Assembly (NCBI RefSeq): GCF_011057685.1 | Contig: NZ_LNFY01000009.1 | Coordinates: 117,626-181,625, forward strand | Source: Thermotoga sp. Ku-13t | GTDB taxonomy: Bacteria > Thermotogota > Thermotogae > Thermotogales > DSM-5069 | DNA: 64,000 nt | Direction: 5' to 3' | Shown: positions 40,337 through 48,783 of the stretch, piece after piece | Layout of the letters: each line of letters opens with the position of its first letter | How positions within the stretch are numbered: position 1 is the first letter of the stretch | Made by a program: the position numbers and the translations under genes | Notes under the pieces: model-generated | Databases searched by the model: none | Seen by the model: the letters and a program-made list of their open reading frames with translations, nothing else | What the model was told of the DNA's origin: nothing

Positions 40337-41622
40337 AGGTCGCACTCGTGCACTTCAGAGCCGGTTTCACCGACGGGGTTTCTCTGGAAATGGAAAAGTG
40401 GAAGAGAGTTCTCGAAGGGCTTGGACACGAAGTGATCTACGTGGCAGGTGAGTTCGATCGAGTCGAAGGGGTTGAGATCTCTTCGATCTCGATGAAGAAT
40501 GAGGAGAACTTCTGGATCCACGGGAACGCCTTTGAAAGATTGAGCGTCGACGAAGAGGCCTTCCAGCGAAGGTTCGAAGGATACGCGGAAGCCATAAAGA
40601 ACGAGCTGGAAGAAAAAATGCCACAAGTTGATCTGCTCATCGTCAATAACATCTTCTCGCTCGGATTCAACCTGGCGGCAGCTGTCGCACTGGCACGGTG
40701 GGCGAGAGAAAAGGATGTGAAAATCTTAGCTCACCACCACGACTTCTACTGGGAGAGAGAAAGGTATTCCAGACCGCAGTGCGGGTTTGTCAGGAGGGTT
40801 CTTGAGGAATACTTTCCTCCAAAGGGTGAGAAGATACGGCACGTCACGATCAACAGATTGGCTCAGAAGGAGCTTTTTCAAAGAAAAGGGATCGAGTCCA
40901 TGGTGGTGCCGAACGTGTTCGATTTCGATCAAGTGGCCTGGCAGATCGATGAGTACAACGACGATTTGAGGTCAAAGCTTGGAATAGGGAAAGATCTCTT
41001 CGTCCTTCACGCCACCAGGATCGTGCCAAGAAAGGCCATCGAGATCGCCATGGATTTCACCGCGCGGCTCTGTGAGATGGTTGAAAGCAAGGTTCATTTC
41101 GTCGTGGCGGGTTTTCCGGAAGAAGAGTCGCAAGATTACTACCGTAAGATTGTGGAAAAGTCGAAGCGTATGCCTTACGAAACCCACTTTGTCTTCGACA
41201 TGGTGAGGTCTGAAAGATCGATGGACGGAAGGAAATACTATTCCCTCTGGGATATGTACGCGGTCTGCGATATCGTCACCTACACTTCCGTACTTGAGGG
41301 CTGGGGAAACCAGCTCATCGAAGCGGTGTTTGCGAGAAAACCGCTGGTGGTGTTCGAATATCCCGTTTACAAAAGTGACATCGCACCAGTCGGGTTTGAA
41401 TTCATCTCGCTCGGTGATGTGGCGCATTACGACGTAGCGGAAGGTTTCTACAAAGTTGACGAATCGAAGTTGGAGGCGGCGGCACGGAGGTTGAAGGATC
41501 TGATCTCAGAACCGGAAAAACTTTCCAAGATCGTGCAGAAGAACTTCGAGATCGGTAAGAAGCATCTTTCGCTTCAAAGCTTGCGAGAGCGACTCGAGCA
41601 GATCTTGAAAACGCTAAAATGA
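40333..41622 (+). CDS. GT-B (GT4-like) glycosyltransferase, possibly mannosylglucosylglycerate synthase-like
   Basis: 429 residues. The N-terminal Rossmann domain begins VALVHFRAGFTDGVSLEM; the C-terminal domain has LFVLHATRIVPRKAIEIAMDF and the donor-binding SVLEGWGNQLIEAVFARKPL, typical of GT4. The Thermotogota member Petrotoga makes mannosylglucosylglycerate using such a transferase (established work on its two pathways), so a similar role is possible here next to the GpgS-like enzyme. Last gene of the operon; start overlaps rpiR (GTGA). Confidence 0.75.
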   Translation: MKVALVHFRAGFTDGVSLEMEKWKRVLEGLGHEVIYVAGEFDRVEGVEISSISMKNEENFWIHGNAFERLSVDEEAFQRRFEGYAEAIKNELEEKMPQVDLLIVNNIFSLGFNLAAAVALARWAREKDVKILAHHHDFYWERERYSRPQCGFVRRVLEEYFPPKGEKIRHVTINRLAQKELFQRKGIESMVVPNVFDFDQVAWQIDEYNDDLRSKLGIGKDLFVLHATRIVPRKAIEIAMDFTARLCEMVESKVHFVVAGFPEEESQDYYRKIVEKSKRMPYETHFVFDMVRSERSMDGRKYYSLWDMYAVCDIVTYTSVLEGWGNQLIEAVFARKPLVVFEYPVYKSDIAPVGFEFISLGDVAHYDVAEGFYKVDESKLEAAARRLKDLISEPEKLSKIVQKNFEIGKKHLSLQSLRERLEQILKTLK

Positions 41623-41639
41623 GGAATGTCAGTTTGAGG

Positions 41640-41668
41640 TTGCACCACGCGAAGGAATGTGATATTAT
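41640..41668 (+). promoter_or_regulatory. Promoter P1 of the HAD-sigH operon
   Basis: TTGCAC (41640-41645), 17 bases, TATTAT (41663-41668), with TGA before the -10. Confidence 0.6.
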
Positions 41669-41698
41669 AAAAACAGACGTGCGAATGGAAAAAGGTAC

Positions 41699-41727
41699 TT
41701 GACAGAGAATTTCAGTTGTGGTATAAT
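41699..41727 (+). promoter_or_regulatory. Promoter P2 of the HAD-sigH operon (perfect consensus)
   Basis: TTGACA (41699-41704), 17 bases, TATAAT (41722-41727): every base fits the sigma-70 consensus. Transcription should start about 41733-41735, at the very base of a terminator hairpin. Confidence 0.85.
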
Positions 41728-41734
41728 ACAAAGT

Positions 41735-41764
41735 AGCAGGGCCAAAAGCCCTGCTTTTTTGTTT
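41735..41764 (+). terminator. Intrinsic terminator at the start of the HAD-sigH transcript
   Basis: AGCAGGGC-CAAAA-GCCCTGCT followed by TTTTTGTTTG. It lies after the carbohydrate operon (stop at 41622) but also after both promoters of the next operon, so that operon is read only by passing it. Confidence 0.9.
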
Positions 41765-41784
41765 GTCGCCGGGAGGTGCATCCT

Positions 41785-42573
41785 TTGAATTTACAAGACA
41801 TAGAACTTTTCCTCCTCGACATGGACGGTACTTTTTATGTGGGTGAGAGACTGATTTCTGGCGCGATGGAATTTCTTGAGACTGTGAGATCTTCAGGAAA
41901 GAAGTTCATGTTCCTGACGAACAATTCGTCCAGGGGACCGAGGCAATACGTTGAGAAACTGAGGCGGCTCGGGGTGGACGTGGACGAATCCTGCGTGTTC
42001 ACTTCCGGCGAGGCGACGGCGCTCTTTCTGCTCGAACGTTACGGTAGAGCGAAACTCTTCGTCCTGGGCACGAAAGCGCTTCAGGAAACATTCGTTTCTT
42101 ACGGGCACGTCGTGGACTGGAACGAGCCACAGATCGTGGTGCTCGGTTACGATACAGAGGTGACTTACGAGAAGCTCGCGAAGGCGTGTTTGCTGGTCAG
42201 AAAAGGCTTACCTTATGTTGCCACGCACTTCGACATAAACTGCCCTTCCGAGGAAGGTCCCCTGCCGGATGCCGGCTCTTTCATCGCTTTGATAGAGCGT
42301 TCCACGGGAAGGGTTCCAGACTACGTGGTGGGAAAACCCAACCCGTTGATGATGCAGATCATTTCGAAAAGGTTCAGCCTGCCAGTTTCGAAGATCGCTA
42401 TGGTGGGTGATAGACTTTACACAGACATGGAGTTCGCGATCAACTCCGGGGCCATGGCCATCCTGGTGCTGAGTGGTGAGACAACGAAAGAAGATCTTGT
42501 AAAGAGCGACACCAGACCGCACCTCGTTGTGGAAAACATAGGTGTTCTGGCGGGCATGTTGAGGAGAGGTTAA
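41785..42573 (+). CDS. HAD-IIA family sugar phosphatase (NagD/AraL-like)
   Basis: 262 residues from TTG 41785, six bases after GGGAGGTG (the GTG at 41776 lies inside this site). HAD motifs: FLLDMDGTFYVG, FLTNNSS, VGKPNPLMM and MVGDRLYTDMEFA. NagD-type enzymes remove phosphate from small sugars, glycerol phosphate or nucleotides. It is co-transcribed with a sigma factor. It might serve as the phosphatase of a phosphoglycerate-type solute pathway next door, but it is in a separate operon and this is speculative. Confidence 0.9.
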   Translation: MNLQDIELFLLDMDGTFYVGERLISGAMEFLETVRSSGKKFMFLTNNSSRGPRQYVEKLRRLGVDVDESCVFTSGEATALFLLERYGRAKLFVLGTKALQETFVSYGHVVDWNEPQIVVLGYDTEVTYEKLAKACLLVRKGLPYVATHFDINCPSEEGPLPDAGSFIALIERSTGRVPDYVVGKPNPLMMQIISKRFSLPVSKIAMVGDRLYTDMEFAINSGAMAILVLSGETTKEDLVKSDTRPHLVVENIGVLAGMLRRG

Positions 42574-42577
42574 CGCT

Positions 42578-43204
42578 TTGTCCATAAAGCACAGGCTCAG
42601 ATCGAAGAGGAACGAAGAGCTGGTCGGCCTCGCGCAGGCAGGTCTGAAGGAAGCGCTCGATCTGCTCGTGGAGCGCTACTATCCCATGGTCTACAAGATC
42701 TGTTCCAAATACTATGCACCATGGGCGGAGTTCGAAGACATGGTTCAGAGCGCGCTCGTGGGGCTCATCAAGGCGGTGTACTACTACCAACCGGACAAGA
42801 GCGGATTCACCTCATTCGCCTGGAGGAGTGTGGAATCGGAATTGAAATCCTTCCTGACGTTTCTTAACAGGAAGAAGAACAGATTGCTCACGGATGCCGT
42901 GAGCGTCGATTTACTCGCTTCTTCGGAAGATTCTGAGGAGACCGGTTACTCCTTCGAGGACAGGGCACGTTCCACGGCGCGAGACGCGTTGGCTGAGGTG
43001 ATCATAGAACAGGTGAAGGAATTTTTGAACGAACTCGAGATCAACATACTCCAGATGTGGCTCGATGGATTCAGCTACGAAGAGATCCAGTCTGCGCTGA
43101 ACGTGAACTTCAAGAAAGTGGACAACACCGTCCAGAAGGTCAAGAGGATTGTGAGGGAAAAGATAGATCCCCTGCTCCTCGGCAGTTTCTTCAGGGAAGG
43201 ATGA
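42578..43204 (+). CDS. sigH: RNA polymerase sigma factor, SigH-like
   Basis: 208 residues from a TTG behind GAGGAGAGG. Region 2: YYPMVYKICSKYYAPWAEFEDMVQSALVGLIKAVYYY with the core-binding and -10 recognition part; FTSFAWRSVESELKSFL follows. Region 4: LNELEINILQMWLDGFSYEEIQSALNV with the helix-turn-helix. Order and spacing fit the Bacillus SigH/Spo0H group rather than ECF factors, since the linker is longer. It lies five bases after a HAD phosphatase gene and converges on the TPR gene with no gap. Confidence 0.85.
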   Translation: MSIKHRLRSKRNEELVGLAQAGLKEALDLLVERYYPMVYKICSKYYAPWAEFEDMVQSALVGLIKAVYYYQPDKSGFTSFAWRSVESELKSFLTFLNRKKNRLLTDAVSVDLLASSEDSEETGYSFEDRARSTARDALAEVIIEQVKEFLNELEINILQMWLDGFSYEEIQSALNVNFKKVDNTVQKVKRIVREKIDPLLLGSFFREG

Positions 43205-43660
43205 TCACAGAAGCTTTTTGAGCCTTTCCAGCACCCCGTAATCTGCGAGTTCTCTGTCCAGACCTTCCGATGCGTTGTCTCTGTAAAGTCGAACTGCCCC
43301 GGCCAAATCGTTCAGTGCAAGATCGCAGACGATGAGCATCGCCAAGGTCTGGTCGTTTTTGAAACCTTTCTCGATCAAACTCATGAGCAGAAGCTTCGCC
43401 TCCGCGAACCTTTCGAGGTTCAAAAAAAGAGAGGCCAAGTTGACGTAAGCCGTCGGGAAGGACGGATCGCACTCTATGGCCTTCCTGTAGCACTCTATCG
43501 CCTCAGCGTATTTCTCCATGCGCGCATAGACGTTGCCAAGGTTGTTCCAAGCCTCGGGACTTTCCTGGACCTGGAGACATTCTCTGTATAGTCTTTCTGC
43601 TTCCTGGAGTTCTCCTCTGTTGCTCGCTTCGAGCGCCCTTTTGAAGATTTCTTCGATCAT
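43205..43660 (-). CDS. TPR-repeat protein
   Basis: 151 residues made of about four tetratricopeptide units (ALEASNRGELQEAERLYREC; AWNNLGNVYARMEKYAEAIE; AYVNLASLFLNLERFAEAKL). No signal peptide, so cytoplasmic. TPRs bind partner proteins. Last gene of the long housekeeping operon, overlapping the preceding gene by four bases. The partner is unknown. Confidence 0.88.
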   Translation of the reverse strand: MIEEIFKRALEASNRGELQEAERLYRECLQVQESPEAWNNLGNVYARMEKYAEAIECYRKAIECDPSFPTAYVNLASLFLNLERFAEAKLLLMSLIEKGFKNDQTLAMLIVCDLALNDLAGAVRLYRDNASEGLDRELADYGVLERLKKLL

Positions 43661-45255
43661 TTTGTTACCATACCCCTGGTGTAATAGACGGTGTCCGAGA
43701 AGACTTCCCCCGACAAACGCACCTCGAACTTCACAGGAACGATGTCCGAAGGTATGGGCCTGGTCCTTGTGAACCTGACGTTCCAGACGGGCTGAAGGAG
43801 CTCGAAACTGGATTTGAAATGTCCAGAACCACCGCTGAGGAGCACTTCTTCCGTCGAGGGAGACTGCGTGAAGATGCGCACGTTCTTTCCTCTGAGTGTC
43901 ACCACGTAGCTCCTTTTCAATTCTTCGGTGTCCGCCAGCACCACGGCGTAACTGCTCCCACGTCTCAGGTTTGGCAGAGTCTTTCTGAAGAAATCTTTGT
44001 CCGCGTTCAACCAGACGGCGTTCCTGTACGACAGGTTCAGTTCCGAAAAAACGGGCCCTCCACCCTCACGTACCTGGAACATGTCGCCGAGGATCGGGAT
44101 CGGATCGGCGAAAATGTTTTCAACGCGAACTGAAAGGATCAGGGAGTCCTGATCGAAACTCAGTGAATCTATTTTGACCAGTATCGGTTCTTTACCTTTG
44201 AATGATGTCACATGCACGCTGTGGTTTCGAAAATCCATCAGGAAAAGGAAAGGATAATTGTATTCCATGGTCAGAAACGTCTGTGCGAACCTTCCAAGCT
44301 CCACGACACCATTCTGACGCACGAGCAGCAGTGCGTCGTCTTTGAGAACGAAAGGTTCTTCGAAAACCGTCAGCTCGAAGTTCCAGGCTCCATGGGCGGG
44401 CAGCTCGAGCACTTTTTTCAGACTGAAGTCAAACAGCACTATTCTGTCTTTGAAGATGTCCAGGATCCAGATGCCCTTCGAACCCACCTCAACATCCTGG
44501 ATGGAATAGAAATCGTCCAGCTCGAAGAAGTTGACTTTTCCGTTTTCAACGCAGAACAGTCTGTCCACGTCTGCACCCCAGAGTTTTCCCAAACGATCGA
44601 AGCCCGCCAGGATAGGCTTGATGAACCCCGAGTGGATGGTTTGGGTGCGGGCAGTCTCCGGATCGAACACCACGAGCTTTCCGTCACCGGCGATGTAGAG
44701 GTATCTGAAAGACTTCGAAACAATGCTTTCTGGATTGAAGTCCAGCTTGTAGATTCTATAACCTGAAGGGTTCCAGACGATCAGACGGTTGTTAGCCTGA
44801 TCGACGATACACACGTCTCTCCCCAGAGTCGTCGCGTCAACGGGTGAGTAGAAGTACTCCACAGAGTTTCTGAAGCCATCGATCTTCATCAGTTCAGGCG
44901 AAAGGGTTGGGGTCGAAACCTGTAAAGGGTTCGTGAGAGTTTCTATCTCTCTAACGAGTGAAAGCGCCTCGTCTTTCGTGGGAACCAGCACCAGTATGGT
45001 CCTGAGGTCTTCAAGTGACTTTTCAACCGCTCCAGCGTCGATGTCAAGTTTCGCCGTGAAAAACCAGAAATCTGGAATGTCCGTGATGTAGATGAGCCCC
45101 GAGAGGGCCTGTGACATCAATTCCCGTGCCTTCACCACGTCGCCCGCGTACCAGTTCTCCAGCGCCTGCGCGAAGAGGGCACGTGCCTGTTCTTCGTTCA
45201 CGATGCCGAAGCAGATAGTCGCCGCGACGATGAACAGCACGAGGAGGGCTTTCAT
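43657..45255 (-). CDS. Secreted protein with TPR-like N-terminus and beta-propeller-like body
   Basis: Not assigned to a named family. 532 residues; signal peptide KALLVLFIVAATICFG; residues about 20-100 alpha-helical and TPR-like (AREQARALFAQALENWYAGD in similar form), then a series of beta-strand repeats (YLYIAGDGKLVVFDPE, GSKGIWILDIFKDRIVLFD) that look like NHL/propeller blades, and a C-terminal beta domain. Both ends overlap neighbours by four bases. Probably periplasmic; it and the TPR gene may act together in envelope assembly, but this is only inferred from position. Confidence 0.75.
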   Translation of the reverse strand: MKALLVLFIVAATICFGIVNEEQARALFAQALENWYAGDVVKARELMSQALSGLIYITDIPDFWFFTAKLDIDAGAVEKSLEDLRTILVLVPTKDEALSLVREIETLTNPLQVSTPTLSPELMKIDGFRNSVEYFYSPVDATTLGRDVCIVDQANNRLIVWNPSGYRIYKLDFNPESIVSKSFRYLYIAGDGKLVVFDPETARTQTIHSGFIKPILAGFDRLGKLWGADVDRLFCVENGKVNFFELDDFYSIQDVEVGSKGIWILDIFKDRIVLFDFSLKKVLELPAHGAWNFELTVFEEPFVLKDDALLLVRQNGVVELGRFAQTFLTMEYNYPFLFLMDFRNHSVHVTSFKGKEPILVKIDSLSFDQDSLILSVRVENIFADPIPILGDMFQVREGGGPVFSELNLSYRNAVWLNADKDFFRKTLPNLRRGSSYAVVLADTEELKRSYVVTLRGKNVRIFTQSPSTEEVLLSGGSGHFKSSFELLQPVWNVRFTRTRPIPSDIVPVKFEVRLSGEVFSDTVYYTRGMVTK

Positions 45256-45851
45256 CTCTTCTTCACCGTGGCGATGAGGTCAGTTTTCCTTTCGGTACCG
45301 TGCAGCAGCCTTTCTATGTTGTCCGAGTGTCTGAACGTCGAAAGCGCTGACAGCAGAAAGAACAGAATAGCAATGTCTTTGTTAAAAAACAGAGCGATGA
45401 TGGATGCTAAAAACAGACTCGTTATGGACGCGAGCGAGACGTATTTGGTGAGGAGTGTGAGGCTCAACCAGCTTCCCAGGAACACGAAACCACAAACTGG
45501 ACACAGCGCGAAGAACACACCACAGGTGCTCGCCACGCCTTTCCCACCTTTGAATTTCAGAAATATGGGAAAGTCATGACCTATCACCGCACTGATCGCG
45601 GCGATTCCGATGGTGTTCCTGTCGTACTGATACAGCTGAGCGAAAATGAGCACGGGTATGAACGTTTTGAGCGCATCGAGCACCATGCAACTGAAACCTA
45701 TGACGGGTCCCGCGGCCCTCAGGGCGTTGGTACCACCCACGTTTCCGCTGCCAACCTTCCTAACGTCCACCCTCTTCAACTTCGGGAGCAGATAACTGAA
45801 CGGGACAGCCCCACACAGATAGCAGACCAGCCCCACAAGAATGTAGTGCAA
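45252..45851 (-). CDS. plsY: Acyl-phosphate:glycerol-3-phosphate acyltransferase
   Basis: First acylation of glycerol-3-phosphate in the membrane. The TTG at 45851, behind GAGGAGGTGAACC, gives 199 residues; the frame is open further upstream but inside der. Five membrane helices and the conserved loops KVGSGNVGGTNALRA, PIFLKFKGGKGVAS (catalytic, phosphate-binding) fit the family. It overlaps the next gene by four bases. Confidence 0.94.
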   Translation of the reverse strand: MHYILVGLVCYLCGAVPFSYLLPKLKRVDVRKVGSGNVGGTNALRAAGPVIGFSCMVLDALKTFIPVLIFAQLYQYDRNTIGIAAISAVIGHDFPIFLKFKGGKGVASTCGVFFALCPVCGFVFLGSWLSLTLLTKYVSLASITSLFLASIIALFFNKDIAILFFLLSALSTFRHSDNIERLLHGTERKTDLIATVKKR

Positions 45852-45855
45852 GGGT

Positions 45856-47166
45856 TCACCTCCTCGGCTTGAATTCGATGAAGATGGGAGAACCTGTGAA
45901 CGGATTGACACGCTCTCGTATGAGTCTTTGAAGCATCCTCTGTGTCTCTGACCTTATCTCTTCTTCCGATTTGCTGATGGTGAAAACGAACTTGGGTGGT
46001 TTGATCTTCACCTGTTTGATCGAGTAGACCTTCACGTTCGACAGGCTCGGTGCGAGCACTGGAAGCTGTAAGAGCAGTTTGTTCAGTTTCGACTGTTCGA
46101 TCTTTCTGCAGTAAGACGCGTAGGCTTCGTCTATCGCTGATAGAAGGGATTTCAACCCCTGTTTCTTCACTGCGCTCGTGAAGACCACTTTGCAGAAATC
46201 TGCGAATGGCATCTCTGCCTTGACGAAGCGTTCGTACTCGTTCTTCTTCGCCTCGACAAGGTCGAACTTGTTCACGTCTATCACCAGTGCCTTTCCTCGA
46301 TCCAGCGCCAGACCCGCGATCCTCTTGTCTTGCCTGGAAACACCTTCCGTCGCGTCGAGGAGTAATACCACCACGTCCGCAGATTCCATGACGTCTATGG
46401 CACGCTTCACACTGTAATACTCCAGGCTCTTCTTTTCGATCCTGCTCTTTCTCCTCAAACCCGCCGTGTCGATGAAGATGTATTTCTTGCCATCGATCTC
46501 CACGAGTTCATCCACAGGATCCCTCGTGGTGCCCGGGATCGGGGTAACGTTGACACGATCCTCACCAAGGATGGCGTTGAAGAGCGAAGATTTACCAACG
46601 TTGGGTTTGCCGACGATGGCGATCGCAGGATAGTTTCTCTCTTCCTCGGGCTTGTCCAGCGGCACGTTCATTTCTCTCAACGTGTTCACGATCTTGTCGA
46701 GCAGTTGGTCCACGTTCAAACCGTGCTGTGCAGAGACGAGTACGTAATCGTCGAAACCGAGTTTGAAAATCTCTGGCAGGTTCTCTTCCACAAGCTTCGG
46801 ATTCTCGACCTTGTTTATGACTAATATCACCCTTTTCCCGAGCTTTCTCAATACCTGGGCGACGTATTCGTCCTCCGATGTGATCGGTTCTCTTCCGTTG
46901 ACCACGAACAGGATCAGGTCCGCATCTTCGAAGGCTTTCAGAGCCCTCTGCTTCATCGACTGGAGCATTTCGTCGTCCGCTCTCTCGTACACACCGCAGG
47001 TGTCAAAAAGGGTGAAGGCGGCGTCACCGTGGACCACGATGCCCTTGAGTGTGTCCCTGGTGACGCCCTCTTCTTTCTCCGTGATGGCTTTCCTTCTACC
47101 CACCAGCCTGTTGAACAGTGTCGATTTACCCACGTTCGTTTTTCCCGCGATGACCACTTTCGCCAT
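45856..47166 (-). CDS. der: Ribosome-associated GTPase Der (EngA)
   Basis: Double-GTPase needed for 50S assembly. 436 residues: first G domain with GKTNVGKSTLFNRLVGRR and DTCGVY; second with GKPNVGKSSLFNAILGEDR, DTAGLRRKSRI and NKFDLVEAKK; and a KH-like domain at the end. Follows the S1 gene closely. Confidence 0.97.
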   Translation of the reverse strand: MAKVVIAGKTNVGKSTLFNRLVGRRKAITEKEEGVTRDTLKGIVVHGDAAFTLFDTCGVYERADDEMLQSMKQRALKAFEDADLILFVVNGREPITSEDEYVAQVLRKLGKRVILVINKVENPKLVEENLPEIFKLGFDDYVLVSAQHGLNVDQLLDKIVNTLREMNVPLDKPEEERNYPAIAIVGKPNVGKSSLFNAILGEDRVNVTPIPGTTRDPVDELVEIDGKKYIFIDTAGLRRKSRIEKKSLEYYSVKRAIDVMESADVVVLLLDATEGVSRQDKRIAGLALDRGKALVIDVNKFDLVEAKKNEYERFVKAEMPFADFCKVVFTSAVKKQGLKSLLSAIDEAYASYCRKIEQSKLNKLLLQLPVLAPSLSNVKVYSIKQVKIKPPKFVFTISKSEEEIRSETQRMLQRLIRERVNPFTGSPIFIEFKPRR

Positions 47167-47169
47167 GGT

Positions 47170-48777
47170 TCATTTCTTCAAGAGATCGCCGAGCGTTTTT
47201 TGAGAGCTTTTCATCTGTTTCTTGTATTCTTCGTAGTCTCTCATTTCCTCCAGCTTCTTTTGACTGACGAGTATTTTCCTGCGTTCGGGTATAACTCTCA
47301 GCACGAGTACCTCGATCTCAGACCTTTCTCCGATCTCTCCCAGCGCGTGTGTCGAAGGCATGAAGGCCTCGACCGAGAAGTCCTTCAGTTCGAGCACGTA
47401 GCCGGAGTTGAGCTTCGACTTGACGAACGCTTTCACAACGCTGCCTTCTTTCAACGTCTCGACGATCTTTTCCCACGGATCTGGCATAGTCTGCTTGATG
47501 CTGAGCCTCATCCTCCTGTTTTGCGGATCTATGGAGAGTATCTTCACGTTCACTTTCTGCTTCTCTTTGAACAGTTCCGTTGGATCGCTCACCCTGTTCC
47601 ACGAAAGCTCCGACTTGGGTACGAGCCCCGTCACACCGTCTTCGAGCTCGACTATCGCGCCTGTGGGCAAAACTTTCAGAATCGTTCCACTCACGACATC
47701 GCCCTCTTTGTAACGCTCGGTGATGTTCTCCCACGGATCGCCTTGAGCCCTCTTGTAACTGAGGGCGAGTCTGCGCTTCTCAGGATCTACCTCGATCACC
47801 TCGACCTGGACCACCTGTCCAGGCTTGAAGAATTTCTTCAGGTCCACCCTCTTGTTACCCCAGAAGATCTCCGATATGTGCACGAGCCCGTCCAGACCAG
47901 GTTCGAGGTTGACAAAAATACCGAAAGGAACGATTCTCTTCACGACGCCCTGAACGATCGTACCGACTCTGTACTTTTCGGCAGCGATCTGCCAAGGATC
48001 GGGCTCGAGGGCCTTCAGGCTGACTTCAACCGAGCGCTGCGCGGGATCCATTTTTGTGATCTTGACCTTGACAGTTTCTCCTTCTTTGAGCACATCATGT
48101 ATGGATATCGAAGGATCGTGTGAGACCTCTTCTTTCGGGAGAACGGCCGTTATGGGACCGATCTTCAACGTGGCGTTGGAAGCTCTGACGTGCTCCACCT
48201 TCGCCTCAACGACGTCACCCACGTTGTGGGAATCGAAGAACGACTGGATCTGTCTTTCAACCAGGGCTTTCCTCGATACGACGATCCTGCCGCGTCTACC
48301 AGGAACGTAGTCTATCACGAGAAAGTCGTGCTCTCCCTGCGGCATCTCCGCATCCCTTCTAAGGAGAGATTCTGAGCCTGGCAGGAACGCGTCCAGCACG
48401 TTGAAGAGTCTCACTATGTAACCACCTGACACCTGTTGAACAAAATACCCCTTCACGGGCGTACCGTTTTCTTTCGCCTCTCTGATCTTTTCCATGGCCA
48501 GCCTTCTGTACGGTCTGATCTCAGAGAGCAGGGCGTAACCTTCCTCGTCGTTGATCTTGAGTATCTGGGCGGTGATCTTCTCTCCAACCTTGTAACTCGA
48601 AGGTTCCCGGACGAGTTCCGGTGGCTGGATCCTGCCCTCCTGCTTGCCTCCGAAATCCACGGACAACCCCTCGGCTGGATCGACGGCTGTGACGGTGGCC
48701 TCCACGACCTGGCCTGGATTGAACTCGTTGAAATCCAGATATCTCTCAAGATCGTTGTTCAGCTTTTCGTTATCCAT
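47170..48777 (-). CDS. rpsA: Ribosomal protein S1
   Basis: 535 residues with about six S1 RNA-binding repeats, of which the last four are regular (for example VVKRIVPFGIFVNLEPGLDG and ILKVLPTGAIVELEDGVTG). S1 binds mRNA on the 30S subunit. In Thermotogota the gene sits next to ispH and der as here. The N-terminal repeats are more diverged. Ribosome site GGGAGGTTG. Confidence 0.93.
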   Translation of the reverse strand: MDNEKLNNDLERYLDFNEFNPGQVVEATVTAVDPAEGLSVDFGGKQEGRIQPPELVREPSSYKVGEKITAQILKINDEEGYALLSEIRPYRRLAMEKIREAKENGTPVKGYFVQQVSGGYIVRLFNVLDAFLPGSESLLRRDAEMPQGEHDFLVIDYVPGRRGRIVVSRKALVERQIQSFFDSHNVGDVVEAKVEHVRASNATLKIGPITAVLPKEEVSHDPSISIHDVLKEGETVKVKITKMDPAQRSVEVSLKALEPDPWQIAAEKYRVGTIVQGVVKRIVPFGIFVNLEPGLDGLVHISEIFWGNKRVDLKKFFKPGQVVQVEVIEVDPEKRRLALSYKRAQGDPWENITERYKEGDVVSGTILKVLPTGAIVELEDGVTGLVPKSELSWNRVSDPTELFKEKQKVNVKILSIDPQNRRMRLSIKQTMPDPWEKIVETLKEGSVVKAFVKSKLNSGYVLELKDFSVEAFMPSTHALGEIGERSEIEVLVLRVIPERRKILVSQKKLEEMRDYEEYKKQMKSSQKTLGDLLKK

Positions 48778-48783
48778 AAGAAT

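Noticed and set aside
47029..48123. Plus-strand ORF of 364 codons
   Set aside because: Antisense to der and rpsA, which have strong family motifs.
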